A stretch of 64,000 nucleotides of DNA from Enterobacter huaxiensis (GCF_003594935.2 NZ_CP043342.1:4526001-4590000), one strand, 5' to 3'. Positions 24,959-34,190 are shown, numbered from the stretch's first letter. Notes: a model not told the origin generated them from the sequence alone. Numbers and translations: made by a program.

Positions 24959-26503
24959 ATGGATGTCATTAAAAAGAAGCACTGGTGGCAAAGCGACGCG
25001 CTGAAGTGGTCAGCGATAGGTCTGCTGTGTCTGCTGGTGGGTTACCTTGTTGTTTTAATGTACGTACAAGGGGAGTACCTGTTCGCCATCATGACGCTGA
25101 TTTTAAGCTCTGCTGGCCTGTATATTTTCGCTAACCGTAAAGCCTACGCCTGGCGCTATGTCTACCCGGGCGTTGCCGGGATGGGTCTGTTTGTCCTGTT
25201 CCCGCTGATTTGTACCATCGCGATTGCCTTCACCAACTACAGCAGCACCAACCAGCTTGCTCAGGAGCGCGCCCAACAGGTGCTTCTGGACCGCTCTTAT
25301 CAGGCGGGTAAAACCTTTAATTTCGGCCTGTATCCTGCGGGCGACGAGTGGAAGTTAGCACTCACTGACGAAGAAAGCAGCAAGGTCTTCATTTCCGACG
25401 CGTTCAAGTTTGGCGGCGAGCAGAAGCTTGCCTTAAAAGAGGCTGCGGCCCTGCCGGAAGGAGAACGTGCTAACCTGCGTATCATTACCCAAAACCGTCA
25501 GGCATTGACTCAGCTTACCGCCGTGCTGCCAGACGAAAGCAAAGTGACCATGAGCTCGCTGCGCCAGTTCTCCGGTACCCAGCCGCTGTACGCTCTTGCC
25601 GATGACGGCACGCTGACCAACAACCAGAGCGGCGTGAAGTACCGTCCGAACAACGATATTGGTTTCTATCAGTCCATTACTGCCGACGGCAGCTGGGGTG
25701 ATGACAAACTCAGCCCGGGCTATACCGTCACCATCGGCTGGGATAACTTCACCCGCGTATTTACCGATGAAGGGATCCAGAAACCGTTCTTTGCCATCTT
25801 CGTCTGGACGGTGGTCTTCTCCGTTGTGACCGTGATCCTCACAGTAGCCGTGGGCATGGTGCTCGCCTGTCTCGTCCAGTGGGAGTCCCTCAAAGGCAAA
25901 GCCATTTATCGCGTGCTGCTGATCCTGCCGTACGCCGTACCGTCGTTTATCTCGATTCTGATTTTCAAAGGGCTGTTCAACCAGAGCTTCGGTGAAATCA
26001 ACATGATGCTGAGCGCGCTGTTCGGTATCAAACCGGCCTGGTTCAGCGACCCGACCACCGCCCGCTCGATGATTATCATCGTCAACACCTGGCTCGGTTA
26101 TCCGTACATGATGATCCTGTGCATGGGCCTGCTGAAAGCTATTCCGGACGATCTGTACGAAGCCTCGGCAATGGACGGTGCAGGCCCGTTCCAGAACTTC
26201 TTCAAGATTACGCTGCCGCTGCTTATTAAGCCGCTGACGCCGCTGATGATTGCCAGCTTCGCCTTTAACTTTAACAACTTCGTGCTGATTCAGCTGTTGA
26301 CCAACGGCGGCCCGGACCGTCTCGGCACGACCACGCCGGCGGGCTATACCGACCTGCTCGTGAGCTATACCTACCGCATCGCCTTCGAGGGCGGCGGCGG
26401 TCAGGACTTCGGCCTGGCGGCGGCGATTGCCACCCTGATCTTCCTGCTGGTAGGCGCCCTGGCGATTGTGAACCTGAAAGCCACACGTATGAAATTTGAC
26501 TAA
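24959..26503 (+). CDS. malF: Maltose transporter permease MalF
   Basis: MalF forms the maltose channel with MalG in the inner membrane. The 514-residue length equals E. coli. Three N-terminal helices are followed by the large periplasmic P2 loop (about residues 93-275) that contacts MalE, then five helices. The EAA coupling motif that docks on MalK is EASAMDGAGPFQNFFKITLPLL (about 401-422, split by the conserved glycine). The start MDVIKKKHWWQSDALKW is conserved. It is second in malEFG. Confidence 0.98.
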   Translation: MDVIKKKHWWQSDALKWSAIGLLCLLVGYLVVLMYVQGEYLFAIMTLILSSAGLYIFANRKAYAWRYVYPGVAGMGLFVLFPLICTIAIAFTNYSSTNQLAQERAQQVLLDRSYQAGKTFNFGLYPAGDEWKLALTDEESSKVFISDAFKFGGEQKLALKEAAALPEGERANLRIITQNRQALTQLTAVLPDESKVTMSSLRQFSGTQPLYALADDGTLTNNQSGVKYRPNNDIGFYQSITADGSWGDDKLSPGYTVTIGWDNFTRVFTDEGIQKPFFAIFVWTVVFSVVTVILTVAVGMVLACLVQWESLKGKAIYRVLLILPYAVPSFISILIFKGLFNQSFGEINMMLSALFGIKPAWFSDPTTARSMIIIVNTWLGYPYMMILCMGLLKAIPDDLYEASAMDGAGPFQNFFKITLPLLIKPLTPLMIASFAFNFNNFVLIQLLTNGGPDRLGTTTPAGYTDLLVSYTYRIAFEGGGGQDFGLAAAIATLIFLLVGALAIVNLKATRMKFD

Positions 26504-26517
26504 GGAGGGCACTGATT

Positions 26518-27408
26518 ATGTCTATGGTCCAACCCAAATCACAGAAGCTGCGCCTCCTGGCGACGCACTTAGGCCTGCTGATTTTTATTGCGGCGATTAT
26601 GTTCCCGCTGCTGATGGTTATCGCCATCTCCCTGCGCTCGGGCAACTTCGCGACCGGGAGCCTGATCCCGGACGAAATCTCCTGGGAGCACTGGAAGCTC
26701 GCGCTGGGCTTCAGCGTTGAACATGCCGATGGCCGCGTCACGCCGCCGCCGTTCCCGGTGCTGCTGTGGCTGTGGAACTCGGTGAAAGTCGCGACCATCA
26801 CCGCGATCGGCATCGTAGCGCTTTCCACCACCTGCGCTTATGCCTTCGCCCGTATGCGCTTCCCGGGCAAAGCGACGCTGCTGAAAGGGATGCTGATTTT
26901 CCAGATGTTCCCGGCGGTACTGTCGCTGGTGGCGCTGTATGCCCTGTTTGACCGTCTGGGCCAGTATGTCCCGTTCATCGGTCTGAACACACACGGCGGC
27001 GTGATCTTCGCCTATCTTGGCGGTATCGCACTGCATGTATGGACCATTAAAGGCTATTTCGAAACCATCGATAGCTCGCTGGAAGAAGCTGCGTCGCTTG
27101 ATGGCGCAACCCCGTGGCAGGCATTCCGTCTGGTATTGCTGCCGCTGTCGGTGCCTATCCTCGCGGTGGTCTTTATCCTGTCGTTTATCGCCGCCATTAC
27201 CGAGGTGCCGGTCGCGTCTCTGTTACTGCGCGACGTGAACAGCTACACGCTGGCCGTAGGCATGCAGCAATACCTCAACCCGCAAAACTACCTGTGGGGC
27301 GACTTTGCCGCGGCGGCTGTACTCTCCGCCATCCCGATCACTCTGGTGTTCCTGCTGGCCCAGCGCTGGCTGGTAAACGGCCTGACGGCGGGCGGTGTGA
27401 AAGGTTAA
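26518..27408 (+). CDS. malG: Maltose transporter permease MalG
   Basis: MalG is the second channel subunit of the maltose transporter. It is 296 residues, as in E. coli, with six membrane helices. The EAA motif EAASLDGATPWQAFRLVLLPL (about residues 190-210) docks on MalK, and the C-terminal tail that inserts into the MalK dimer interface is present (LVNGLTAGGVKG). It starts 14 bases after malF with GGAGGGCAC as ribosome site and ends the malEFG operon before a terminator. Confidence 0.98.
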   Translation: MSMVQPKSQKLRLLATHLGLLIFIAAIMFPLLMVIAISLRSGNFATGSLIPDEISWEHWKLALGFSVEHADGRVTPPPFPVLLWLWNSVKVATITAIGIVALSTTCAYAFARMRFPGKATLLKGMLIFQMFPAVLSLVALYALFDRLGQYVPFIGLNTHGGVIFAYLGGIALHVWTIKGYFETIDSSLEEAASLDGATPWQAFRLVLLPLSVPILAVVFILSFIAAITEVPVASLLLRDVNSYTLAVGMQQYLNPQNYLWGDFAAAAVLSAIPITLVFLLAQRWLVNGLTAGGVKG

Positions 27409-27480
27409 GTTTCATTTGTTATGCCACTGCAACCCTCAACTTTAGACGTACCGTATTAACCCAACTTGTGACTGTTGTTA

Positions 27481-27507
27481 GGCGCTCCTCGGAGCGCCCT
27501 TTTTTTA
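27481..27507 (+). terminator. Terminator of malEFG
   Basis: Perfect stem GGCGCTCC-tc-GGAGCGCC followed by CTTTTTTTATT. Its T tract overlaps the last codons of the convergent psiE gene. Confidence 0.93.
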
Positions 27508-27915
27508 TTCGCGCTTCAGCCGCTTCGAGTTGCACAGCCAGAGGGTGATCACCAGCAGCAGGATCGCCGCCGAGTAGATCAGCACGTCGAGGGGCGATTT
27601 ATGATCGACGATGATCAGCCGCACGATGGCGGTGATCCCAATGTAGACAAAATAGCGCAGCGGGAAGTGAAAGCCGGACTGAAAGTACTTCACAATCAGG
27701 GCAATAAATTCAAAGTAGAGAAAATAGACCACCAGGCCTTCCACCAGCGCGTATTTGCTGGTTTGCTCAGGGGCGAACAGCACATCTGCAAGATGCACCG
27801 TCTCTTTACCGAGAAAGACGACCAGTATCAGGCCAAGGCTCAGCAGACCGAGGTTGAGCACGGTCTGGAGGATTGTTGAGATAAACTCAACGCGCGGGCG
27901 AGTCAGGGATGTCAT
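27505..27915 (-). CDS. psiE: Phosphate-starvation-inducible protein PsiE
   Basis: PsiE is a small inner-membrane protein of unknown mechanism, induced by phosphate starvation and regulated by CRP in E. coli. The 136-residue protein starts MTSLTRPRVEFIST and has about four membrane helices (TVLNLGLLSLGLILVVFLG, VYFLYFEFIALIVKYF, YFVYIGITAIVRLII, VLIYSAAILLLVITLWLC). The ATG at 27915 gives the E. coli length; the frame extends to 27957 without support. In K-12 xylE follows this gene; here a repeat pair and yjbH come next. Confidence 0.94.
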   Translation of the reverse strand: MTSLTRPRVEFISTILQTVLNLGLLSLGLILVVFLGKETVHLADVLFAPEQTSKYALVEGLVVYFLYFEFIALIVKYFQSGFHFPLRYFVYIGITAIVRLIIVDHKSPLDVLIYSAAILLLVITLWLCNSKRLKRE

Positions 27916-28011
27916 ACAGCACCTCATTCTCCAGGGCGAGGTTCCTGTATAACGCAAAAATGTGACGGGGATCTATATTTTTTGTTTATGTTTTGCGCAA
28001 TGGAGAGGATT

Positions 28012-28106
28012 CCCCTCACCCCGGCCCTCTCCCCAAAGGGGCGAGGGCGAAAAGATAGCGCCGAGCGATCCCCTCTCCCCTTTGGGGAGAGGGTTAGGGT
28101 GAGGGG
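28012..28106. repeat. Inverted pair of palindromic repeats after yjbH
   Basis: CCCCTCACCCCGGCC then CCTCTCCCCaaaGGGGCGAGGG (28012-28053) faces CCCCTCTCCCCtttGGGGAGAGGG then TTAGGGTGAGGGG (28068-28106). The arms can pair both within each copy and across the pair, giving a long cruciform-capable block. It ends two bases from the yjbH stop and lies between yjbH and the psiE upstream region. Confidence 0.9.
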
Positions 28107-28108
28107 CA

Positions 28109-30205
28109 TTAGCGGAAGTTAATATTCTTATCGCTGGTCATGTCATACAGCTGGAACTTACGCCCAAGCTGCTGGCCGCCGTCGCGCGTCAGCGGCGTCC
28201 AACCAATCGCCGCACGGCTGCGGGTTGGGCCAGACGAGAACAGATCCAGCGGAATCGATACGTATACGCCTTTGGTGAAGTCACCTTCCCCATATTCGTC
28301 CGGTGAGACGTTGGTGATGGTGGCATAGCCGCCCACCACCACGCCGCTGTCGAAGTGTTTGGAGATATCCAGCGTGCCGCCCTTATCGCCCGCCAGATAT
28401 TGGCCGACGCTGGCTTTTACCAGCACGTCCTGCGCGAATGACGGCGTCCAGTAGGCGGTCAGATGGCCGGTTTTGACGCTGTAGTCGGTGAACTTCATCA
28501 TGTCCTGCGCGCTGCGCCAGTCACGCTGTTTCACGTAGTTGGCGTCAATCCCAAACGCCCAGTTGCTGTCGACGGGGCGGTACAGCACCTCAGCCCCCGC
28601 CCCACCGTACATGGTTTCCAGATAGCCGCCGTACACCTGGCCGTAGAATCCATTGCCGAAGTACTGGAAGTAGTTGGCCTGCAGGTTATTCACGTAGGCG
28701 TTATTCTGCACGTATTCACGCACGCGGGTACGCACGCGCGGCAGCTTTGAGTCGTTAGGCGGGTTGGTGTAGTTGAACTTGTCGTAGTTATTGGCGATGT
28801 TGCCGAACAGGCTGCCGGTGGTCAGCAGGTGGTCGGTGACCCACAGATCCGCCGTCGCCATCACGCCCAGCTGATACATATAGAAGTTTTCAGGCCCGCC
28901 AACGGACTGGTTAAGCACCGGATCGATATGGAAATCAAAGCGCGATTTATCGATATACCAGCCCTGTTCGGTGGTGTCCGGCACGACCGGTTCCATACGC
29001 TTTTGCACCAGCTCGGTTTCATGTCCGAGCGGCTCGCCTTCCAGGTGGCGCTTAAGGCTGGCGACGTCCGTTTCCGTGGTCACCTGCGGCAGGTTAAGGC
29101 GGTTCTCCGTCACGCGGATCGTGCGGATCCCCTCCGGCAGATCGTTCATGACGATCCGGTTGGCGCGCTCGATCCCTTCGCGGGAGTCGCGGTATTTCAC
29201 CTGCTCGCCGGTAACGTACAGCGTATCGCCCCTGGTCTGAATTTTTGGATCGGCCAGGCCGGCGTTGTACTTCAGCAGCGTCAGCTGATTGGCAACAACG
29301 GAGTGCTGGATAATCGCATCCTGCGGCTCCGGCTGGTATTTTGGCCGCGCGTTGTCGTTGTAGCGCGGGCGCATATCGTTAAAGTTGGTGCGCAGCGTGA
29401 AGCCAAACATCACGGTGTTGCCGCGCTCGTAGCTGAGGTTAACGTCGGCCCAATCGGTGATGCGGTAAATGGCGCCGACGTTAAACTTGCTCTTTTGCTC
29501 AATCTTGCCGGCGAAGTCCTGTGAGTAGTCATTCCCTTCATACTCGAGCTTCAGGCGCAGCGGCTGCCACGGCGTTTGGTATTCGACGCCGCCAAACAGC
29601 GAGGCCGGGCCGTGGAACATCTGGTCGCCGTTAATGGAGCCCGCTTTCTTGTAGCTGTTATCGCGGTAGCAGTATTTGTCGCTGTAGGAACAGAACGGGT
29701 TTTTCACGTTACCGCTGGTGCCGAGATAGCCCCAGCCCAGACCGAGCGAGAAGTCGAACGGTCCCCAGGCTTTGCTGGCCACAACGTATTCCGCGTCAAA
29801 CAGGCCCGTACCGCCAATATCCTTCGCGCCAACGGATACCTGCGGCATCCAGTAGCTCTCTTCCCACAGACGCAGTTTGACGTCGAAGGCTTTGTCCTTA
29901 TAGGTCTGATCGCCGGAGAAGGCATCGACGCTGCTGTACTGTTTGGTACGCACGTCGGTATAGCGCAGCGTGGTTTCAAGCCACGGGAAAAGCTGTACGG
30001 AGGCGGAGTAGTAGCGGTACTGATCGTTATCACGATAGTTGAGGCTGATCTCCCCCTCGCGCGCCATTCGTGCGGTAGGGGTTTGCAGCAAACCGACGCC
30101 GCCAAAGTCTGATTGCGATGGGCCAATCGGCGCCGGATAGGTTTCTGCATGGCAGGCGGCACTGACGCACAGCGCCAGCATGCTGTAGAGATAGGTTTTT
30201 TTCAT
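28109..30205 (-). CDS. yjbH: YjbH family outer-membrane lipoprotein-like exopolysaccharide protein
   Basis: YjbH is the last gene of yjbEFGH, an operon that affects exopolysaccharide production in E. coli. The 698-residue length equals E. coli YjbH. It starts MKKTYLYSMLALCVSAACHA, an export signal, followed by a long beta-strand-rich region with repeated aromatic strands (LNYRDNDQYRYYSASVQLFPWLETTLRYTDV), consistent with an outer-membrane barrel that could carry polysaccharide. Its start overlaps the yjbG stop by one base (TAATG). Family members resemble GfcD of group 4 capsule clusters. Confidence 0.92.
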   Translation of the reverse strand: MKKTYLYSMLALCVSAACHAETYPAPIGPSQSDFGGVGLLQTPTARMAREGEISLNYRDNDQYRYYSASVQLFPWLETTLRYTDVRTKQYSSVDAFSGDQTYKDKAFDVKLRLWEESYWMPQVSVGAKDIGGTGLFDAEYVVASKAWGPFDFSLGLGWGYLGTSGNVKNPFCSYSDKYCYRDNSYKKAGSINGDQMFHGPASLFGGVEYQTPWQPLRLKLEYEGNDYSQDFAGKIEQKSKFNVGAIYRITDWADVNLSYERGNTVMFGFTLRTNFNDMRPRYNDNARPKYQPEPQDAIIQHSVVANQLTLLKYNAGLADPKIQTRGDTLYVTGEQVKYRDSREGIERANRIVMNDLPEGIRTIRVTENRLNLPQVTTETDVASLKRHLEGEPLGHETELVQKRMEPVVPDTTEQGWYIDKSRFDFHIDPVLNQSVGGPENFYMYQLGVMATADLWVTDHLLTTGSLFGNIANNYDKFNYTNPPNDSKLPRVRTRVREYVQNNAYVNNLQANYFQYFGNGFYGQVYGGYLETMYGGAGAEVLYRPVDSNWAFGIDANYVKQRDWRSAQDMMKFTDYSVKTGHLTAYWTPSFAQDVLVKASVGQYLAGDKGGTLDISKHFDSGVVVGGYATITNVSPDEYGEGDFTKGVYVSIPLDLFSSGPTRSRAAIGWTPLTRDGGQQLGRKFQLYDMTSDKNINFR

Positions 30206-30942
30206 TAATCCGGGATCCGCTGCGTCAGGGAATGAAGGATATCGGCGTTCAGCCCGTCATAAGCCTTCGTCCAGAAATGGTCGGCAAAGCCGACAAAAAT
30301 GATGCTGCCGGGCATGGGTTCGATATGGCGCTTATTCCAGTACGCAACGGGCGCCTTTTGCGTGTGCCCGTCTGGATAAACAATCCAGGCGTAGCTGTTA
30401 TCCGCGCCGCTGAGCAAGCTCTGTTCGTCGAGATAGCTCGCCACATCCCGACCGGGGGTAAAGGGCTTTTCGCCCGGGCGGCTGATGAGCCCCATCACGG
30501 TGATGGTTGTCGGCTTCACCGGAAGCCAGAGCGTATAGTCCCCTTCCAGCGCCGGGTTGCCGTTTTCCACGACGCGTACTTCATCTGGATCAAGGTTCAC
30601 CTTCTGGCGGCCTGTTACCTTCAGCGCCTGGAGCTGCTGGCGAACGCTGTTGATAGCTGCGGCATCGTCGCCGTCTTCCCGATCCGCCAGACCCGTCAGG
30701 CGTGCCAGCAGGGCAAGGTGTTGTTGTTCCGCCACGACCGTTGCCTGGCGCTCGCTGATAACCGCCCCCGGCCACCAGCTGTTAGCCAGCCTTGGCTGTC
30801 CAACGAGATCGAGAAGATGCCCGGCATCGGTTAAGGTTTTCGGTTTTTCACTGTCCGGCGTGTAGACCTTCACCGTTCCTGCCGACCATGCCAGCGGAGT
30901 GGCCAGGCTGGCGAGCAGCGCAACGTGGATGAGCCTGTTCAT
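30205..30942 (-). CDS. yjbG: Exopolysaccharide-associated periplasmic protein YjbG
   Basis: YjbG is a 245-residue secreted protein of the yjbEFGH operon with signal peptide MNRLIHVALLASLATPLAWS. It belongs to the capsule-biosynthesis GfcC family, and the remainder has the soluble fold expected of that family (PVKPTTITVMGLISRPGEKPF is near the middle). It overlaps yjbF by 4 bases (ATGA type) and yjbH by one base, so translation is likely coupled. The biochemical function is not established. Confidence 0.9.
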   Translation of the reverse strand: MNRLIHVALLASLATPLAWSAGTVKVYTPDSEKPKTLTDAGHLLDLVGQPRLANSWWPGAVISERQATVVAEQQHLALLARLTGLADREDGDDAAAINSVRQQLQALKVTGRQKVNLDPDEVRVVENGNPALEGDYTLWLPVKPTTITVMGLISRPGEKPFTPGRDVASYLDEQSLLSGADNSYAWIVYPDGHTQKAPVAYWNKRHIEPMPGSIIFVGFADHFWTKAYDGLNADILHSLTQRIPD

Positions 30943-31577
30943 GATTTCGCCGCCTTGATCAGAGTGGTTTTCACCGGGAAGAAACCCGCGCCGAGATACT
31001 GTAAGGACTGGCGGATCTGCCCTTCTTCATCCACCCAGTAGCGGTTGTGCCAGGTGGCCTGGTCGGTCACGATCTCTTCATCCAGCACGCGAACCTGCGT
31101 TTCGTCACTGCCGACGCGGACGCTGTCTGTGCCATCCCAGCGGAAGGTGGAACGCGCCGTGGCGTAGCGAACCTGCTTGTGCTCGGTCCAGCCCAGCGTG
31201 CGCGTCCAGCTTGCGCCGTCGGCGATCTGATTCGGTTTAATGAGCGGGTCTTCGGCGAGATTGTTCACCTCAAGCAGGTTGTCCCCGCCGAGCAGCGTTT
31301 TCACAATACGGCTATGCTGCGTCACGATGGTGGCCTGATCCTGCGTCACCCATTTCTGCTGCCCGTTTTCATCGAAAGCGAGCACCACAAACAGCTGCGG
31401 CCCATCGTTTAGCTGCATGTACTGGCTGGCATACGGCATGTTTTGCAGTTCGTCATCGGTCAGATGTACGCCCGGCGTGCCGAACATACTGTCCCACAGG
31501 GAATTTCCCAGCCCTTTGGTGGTGGCTGAGCACGCCTGCAACAGCAGGCAAATCAGGATGATTGCAGGTCGCTTCAC
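30939..31577 (-). CDS. yjbF: Exopolysaccharide-associated lipoprotein YjbF
   Basis: YjbF is a 212-residue lipoprotein of the GfcB family. The start is taken as GTG at 31577 (VKRPAIILICLLLQAC), which has GGAG seven bases upstream and gives the E. coli length; a longer frame begins at 31607 but adds a basic segment before the signal peptide. The lipobox LLQAC puts the lipidated cysteine near residue 16. It is second in yjbEFGH, separated from yjbE by a hairpin. Confidence 0.9.
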   Translation of the reverse strand: MKRPAIILICLLLQACSATTKGLGNSLWDSMFGTPGVHLTDDELQNMPYASQYMQLNDGPQLFVVLAFDENGQQKWVTQDQATIVTQHSRIVKTLLGGDNLLEVNNLAEDPLIKPNQIADGASWTRTLGWTEHKQVRYATARSTFRWDGTDSVRVGSDETQVRVLDEEIVTDQATWHNRYWVDEEGQIRQSLQYLGAGFFPVKTTLIKAAKS

Positions 31578-31599
31578 GACTCTTCTCCGAAGGGGCGAA

Positions 31600-31623
31600 A
31601 TAACCACACCGAAGTGTGGTTAT
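31600..31623 (-). promoter_or_regulatory. Hairpin between yjbE and yjbF
   Basis: Perfect 10-bp stem ATAACCACAC-ttcg-GTGTGGTTAT on the minus strand, followed by TTCGCCCC. A stable UUCG-loop hairpin 18 bases beyond the yjbE stop could limit read-through into yjbFGH or protect a separate yjbE mRNA. Confidence 0.65.
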
Positions 31624-31640
31624 GATTAAAACACCCGGTA

Positions 31641-31883
31641 TTACTGGGTGCTGGTCGTCGTGGTGGTCGTGGTTCCGGTATTGGAACCATCACCGCCACC
31701 GGTTGCCGCCAGCGCGACACCCACGGCTGAACTTACGGTGCTGGTGCTGGCCGCGGTAGAACTCCCCGCAGACGCAGACGTAGCTGCCGAACCTGCCGCT
31801 TCCCCGACCTGAACCGGAGCTGCATAAACAGACGACGCCGCAAGCGCAGATATGGCAAAAATGCCATACAGTACTTTCTTCAT
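31641..31883 (-). CDS. yjbE: Small secreted Gly/Thr/Ser-rich protein YjbE
   Basis: YjbE is an 80-residue exported protein, first in the yjbEFGH operon. The signal peptide MKKVLYGIFAISALAASS ends VYA, leaving a low-complexity mature chain rich in Ala, Gly, Ser and Thr that ends in a run of threonines (GTTTTTTTSTQ). Length and composition match E. coli YjbE. Its function is unknown; similar GfcA-type peptides accompany capsule operons. The start has GGGAAATTG upstream. A candidate Rcs box lies 213 bases upstream. Confidence 0.9.
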   Translation of the reverse strand: MKKVLYGIFAISALAASSVYAAPVQVGEAAGSAATSASAGSSTAASTSTVSSAVGVALAATGGGDGSNTGTTTTTTTSTQ

Positions 31884-32095
31884 AACAATTTCCCTTCAAT
31901 GAATGAATGGAGATTTGCCCAAAAAGAATTTCAGGCGGAATCGAGTATACACAACTAAAGCAGAGGGATTGCCGTACGGGTAAATAGGGGGGAGGTTTTC
32001 AGACTAATGGATAAAATTGAAATGTAAGAATAAAAAATTAAATATATAATCATTAAAAATCATACATATATAATTAACTCTTAATAAGTGCCTTA

Positions 32096-32109
32096 TCCGT
32101 ATATTCCTA
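32096..32109 (-). promoter_or_regulatory. Candidate RcsAB box upstream of yjbE
   Basis: On the plus strand TCCGTATATTCCTA matches the RcsAB consensus TAAGAATATTCCTA at 11 of 14 positions. It lies in the AT-rich 366-base gap 31884-32249 upstream of yjbEFGH, an operon reported to be under Rcs control in E. coli. Apart from this site and the pgi terminator, nothing else was recognised in the gap. Confidence 0.5.
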
Positions 32110-32203
32110 AAATAAACCGCAGTGATTAGCGGGTTAACCGTGTTTTTCAGATTAAACTCATGACGAGAATTTGAGTTAACTAACAGACATCAGGAATTAT
32201 CCG

Positions 32204-32233
32204 ATAAAAAAATGCCGGCATATCGCCGGCATT
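32204..32233 (-). terminator. Terminator of pgi
   Basis: Minus-strand stem AATGCCGGC-gatat-GCCGGCATT followed by TTTTTATC, 17 bases past the pgi stop. Confidence 0.93.
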
Positions 32234-32249
32234 GTTCATGACATATTAA

Positions 32250-33899
32250 TTACGCACGCCATGCTTTATAACGATTAATCAAACCGTTTGTAGAGCTGTC
32301 GTGGCTGTCGATCGCTTTATCGTCACCCAGCTCTGGCAGAATGCGGTTTGCCAGCTGTTTACCCAGCTCAACGCCCCACTGGTCAAAGGTGAAGATGTTC
32401 AGGATGGCACCCTGAGTGAAGATCTTGTGCTCGTACAGGGCGATCAGCGCACCCAGGCTGAACGGCGTGATTTCGCGCAGCAGGATGGAGTTGGTTGGAC
32501 GGTTGCCTTCGAACACTTTGAACGGCACAACGTGGTCCAGCGTGGCCGGATCTTTACCCTGGTCACGGTATTCCTGCTCAACCACTTCGCGGGATTTACC
32601 GAACGCCAGCGCTTCGGTCTGCGCGAAGAAGTTAGACAGCAGCTTCGGATGGTGATCGGACAATGCGTTGTGCGTGATAGCCGGCGCGATGAAATCGCAC
32701 GGTACCATTTTGGTGCCCTGGTGAATCAGCTGGTAGAACGCGTGCTGGCCGTTGGTGCCTGGCTCACCCCAGATAATTGGGCCAGTCTGGTAGTCCACCG
32801 CGTTGCCGTTACGGTCAACGTACTTACCGTTGGATTCCATGTTGCCCTGCTGGAAATAGGCAGCAAAGCGGTGCATGTACTGGTCGTACGGCAGGATAGC
32901 TTCGGTTTCAGCGCCGAAGAAGTTGTTGTACCAGATACCGATCAGCGCCAGCAGCACCGGCAGGTTTTTCTCAGGTGCGGTGGTGGAGAAGTGTTTATCC
33001 ATCGCGTGCGCGCCGGAGAGCAGCTCAACGAAGTTGTCAAAGCCCACGGAGAGGATGATGGACAGGCCAATCGCAGACCACAGCGAGTAGCGGCCGCCAA
33101 CCCAGTCCCAGAACTCAAACATGTTCGCGGTGTCGATACCGAACTCGCCCACCGCCTTACCGTTGGTGGACAGCGCCGCGAAGTGCTTCGCCACGTGCTT
33201 GTTGTCGCCAGCGGTTTTCAGGAACCAGTCGCGCGCGCTGTGGGCGTTGGTCATGGTTTCCTGGGTAGTGAAGGTTTTAGACGCCACGAGGAACAGCGTG
33301 GTTTCCGGGTTCACGTTCTTCAGCACTTCGGCGATGTGGGTCCCATCGACGTTAGACACAAAGTGCATGTTCAGGTGGTTTTTGTACGGGCGCAGCGCTT
33401 CGGTCACCATGAACGGGCCGAGGTCAGAGCCGCCGATACCGATGTTCACCACGTCGGTGATCGCTTTGCCGGTGTAGCCTTTCCAGCTGCCGGAGATGAT
33501 CGCTTCAGAGAAGGTTTTCATCTTTTCCAGCACCGCGTTCACTTCCGGCATCACGTCTTTGCCGTCAACGATGATTGGCGTATTGCTACGGTTACGCAGC
33601 GCCACATGCAGCACGGCGCGGTCTTCGGTGCGGTTGATCTTCTCACCGGAGAACATGGATTTGATGGCGTCGGCAAGCTCGGTCTCTTTCGCCAGATCCT
33701 GCAGTTTTGCCAGCGTCTCTTCGGTAATGCGGTTTTTGGAGAAATCCACCAGCATCAGGTCATCGAAGGTCGCGGAGAATTTAGTGAAACGATCGGCATC
33801 TTTCGCGAACAGATCCGCGATGGTGACGTCTTTCATTTCATCAAAATGTTTCTGTAGTGCCTGCCATGCAGCGGTCTGCGTTGGGTTGATGTTTTTCAT
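32250..33899 (-). CDS. pgi: Glucose-6-phosphate isomerase
   Basis: Pgi interconverts glucose 6-phosphate and fructose 6-phosphate in glycolysis and gluconeogenesis. The 549-residue product (from the ATG at 33899, MKNINPTQTAAWQALQKHF) equals E. coli in length. Family signatures are seen: VNIGIGGSDLGPFMV (sugar-phosphate site), VASKTFTTQETMTNA, and GRYSLWSAIGLSI, together with the catalytic glutamate in GNMESNGK and the lysine in the C-terminal part. It is divergent from lysC and monocistronic. Confidence 0.98.
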   Translation of the reverse strand: MKNINPTQTAAWQALQKHFDEMKDVTIADLFAKDADRFTKFSATFDDLMLVDFSKNRITEETLAKLQDLAKETELADAIKSMFSGEKINRTEDRAVLHVALRNRSNTPIIVDGKDVMPEVNAVLEKMKTFSEAIISGSWKGYTGKAITDVVNIGIGGSDLGPFMVTEALRPYKNHLNMHFVSNVDGTHIAEVLKNVNPETTLFLVASKTFTTQETMTNAHSARDWFLKTAGDNKHVAKHFAALSTNGKAVGEFGIDTANMFEFWDWVGGRYSLWSAIGLSIILSVGFDNFVELLSGAHAMDKHFSTTAPEKNLPVLLALIGIWYNNFFGAETEAILPYDQYMHRFAAYFQQGNMESNGKYVDRNGNAVDYQTGPIIWGEPGTNGQHAFYQLIHQGTKMVPCDFIAPAITHNALSDHHPKLLSNFFAQTEALAFGKSREVVEQEYRDQGKDPATLDHVVPFKVFEGNRPTNSILLREITPFSLGALIALYEHKIFTQGAILNIFTFDQWGVELGKQLANRILPELGDDKAIDSHDSSTNGLINRYKAWRA

Positions 33900-34161
33900 T
33901 AGCAATACTCTTCTGATTTGAGAATTGTGACTGCGGTCGATTGTAGCGCCTGCAAATAAAAATTGTGATGGTTTTTATGCCATTGCCCTGGTCTGCATCA
34001 AACGCAGGTGAAAAGACCCGAAAAGTATAGCTGCTGGCGAGGCCTCCTGCGGCGGCGAAATGTCGCCCAAAACAGGCTAAAAAGGAGCATAAAATATGGG
34101 CCTGTTATAAGTCCTGTTTCTCAGGGGTACCCCCCCATGAAAAATCCGCATAATCCCAGCA

Positions 34162-34190
34162 TTGACAGGACCTCCCCCGCATTTTATTTA
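34162..34190 (+). promoter_or_regulatory. Candidate lysC promoter with a short leader
   Basis: TTGACA, 17 bases, TATTTA gives a good sigma-70 match. Transcription from about 34198 would leave a leader of only about 75 bases before lysC. The 374-base gap 33900-34273 also holds the pgi upstream region. I find no lysine-riboswitch core (AGAGG...AAGTA...GGAGGA) anywhere in it. Confidence 0.6.

Noticed and set aside
32301..33857. 518-codon open frame antisense to pgi
   Set aside because: Shadow frame caused by codon bias; no ribosome site or family resemblance.
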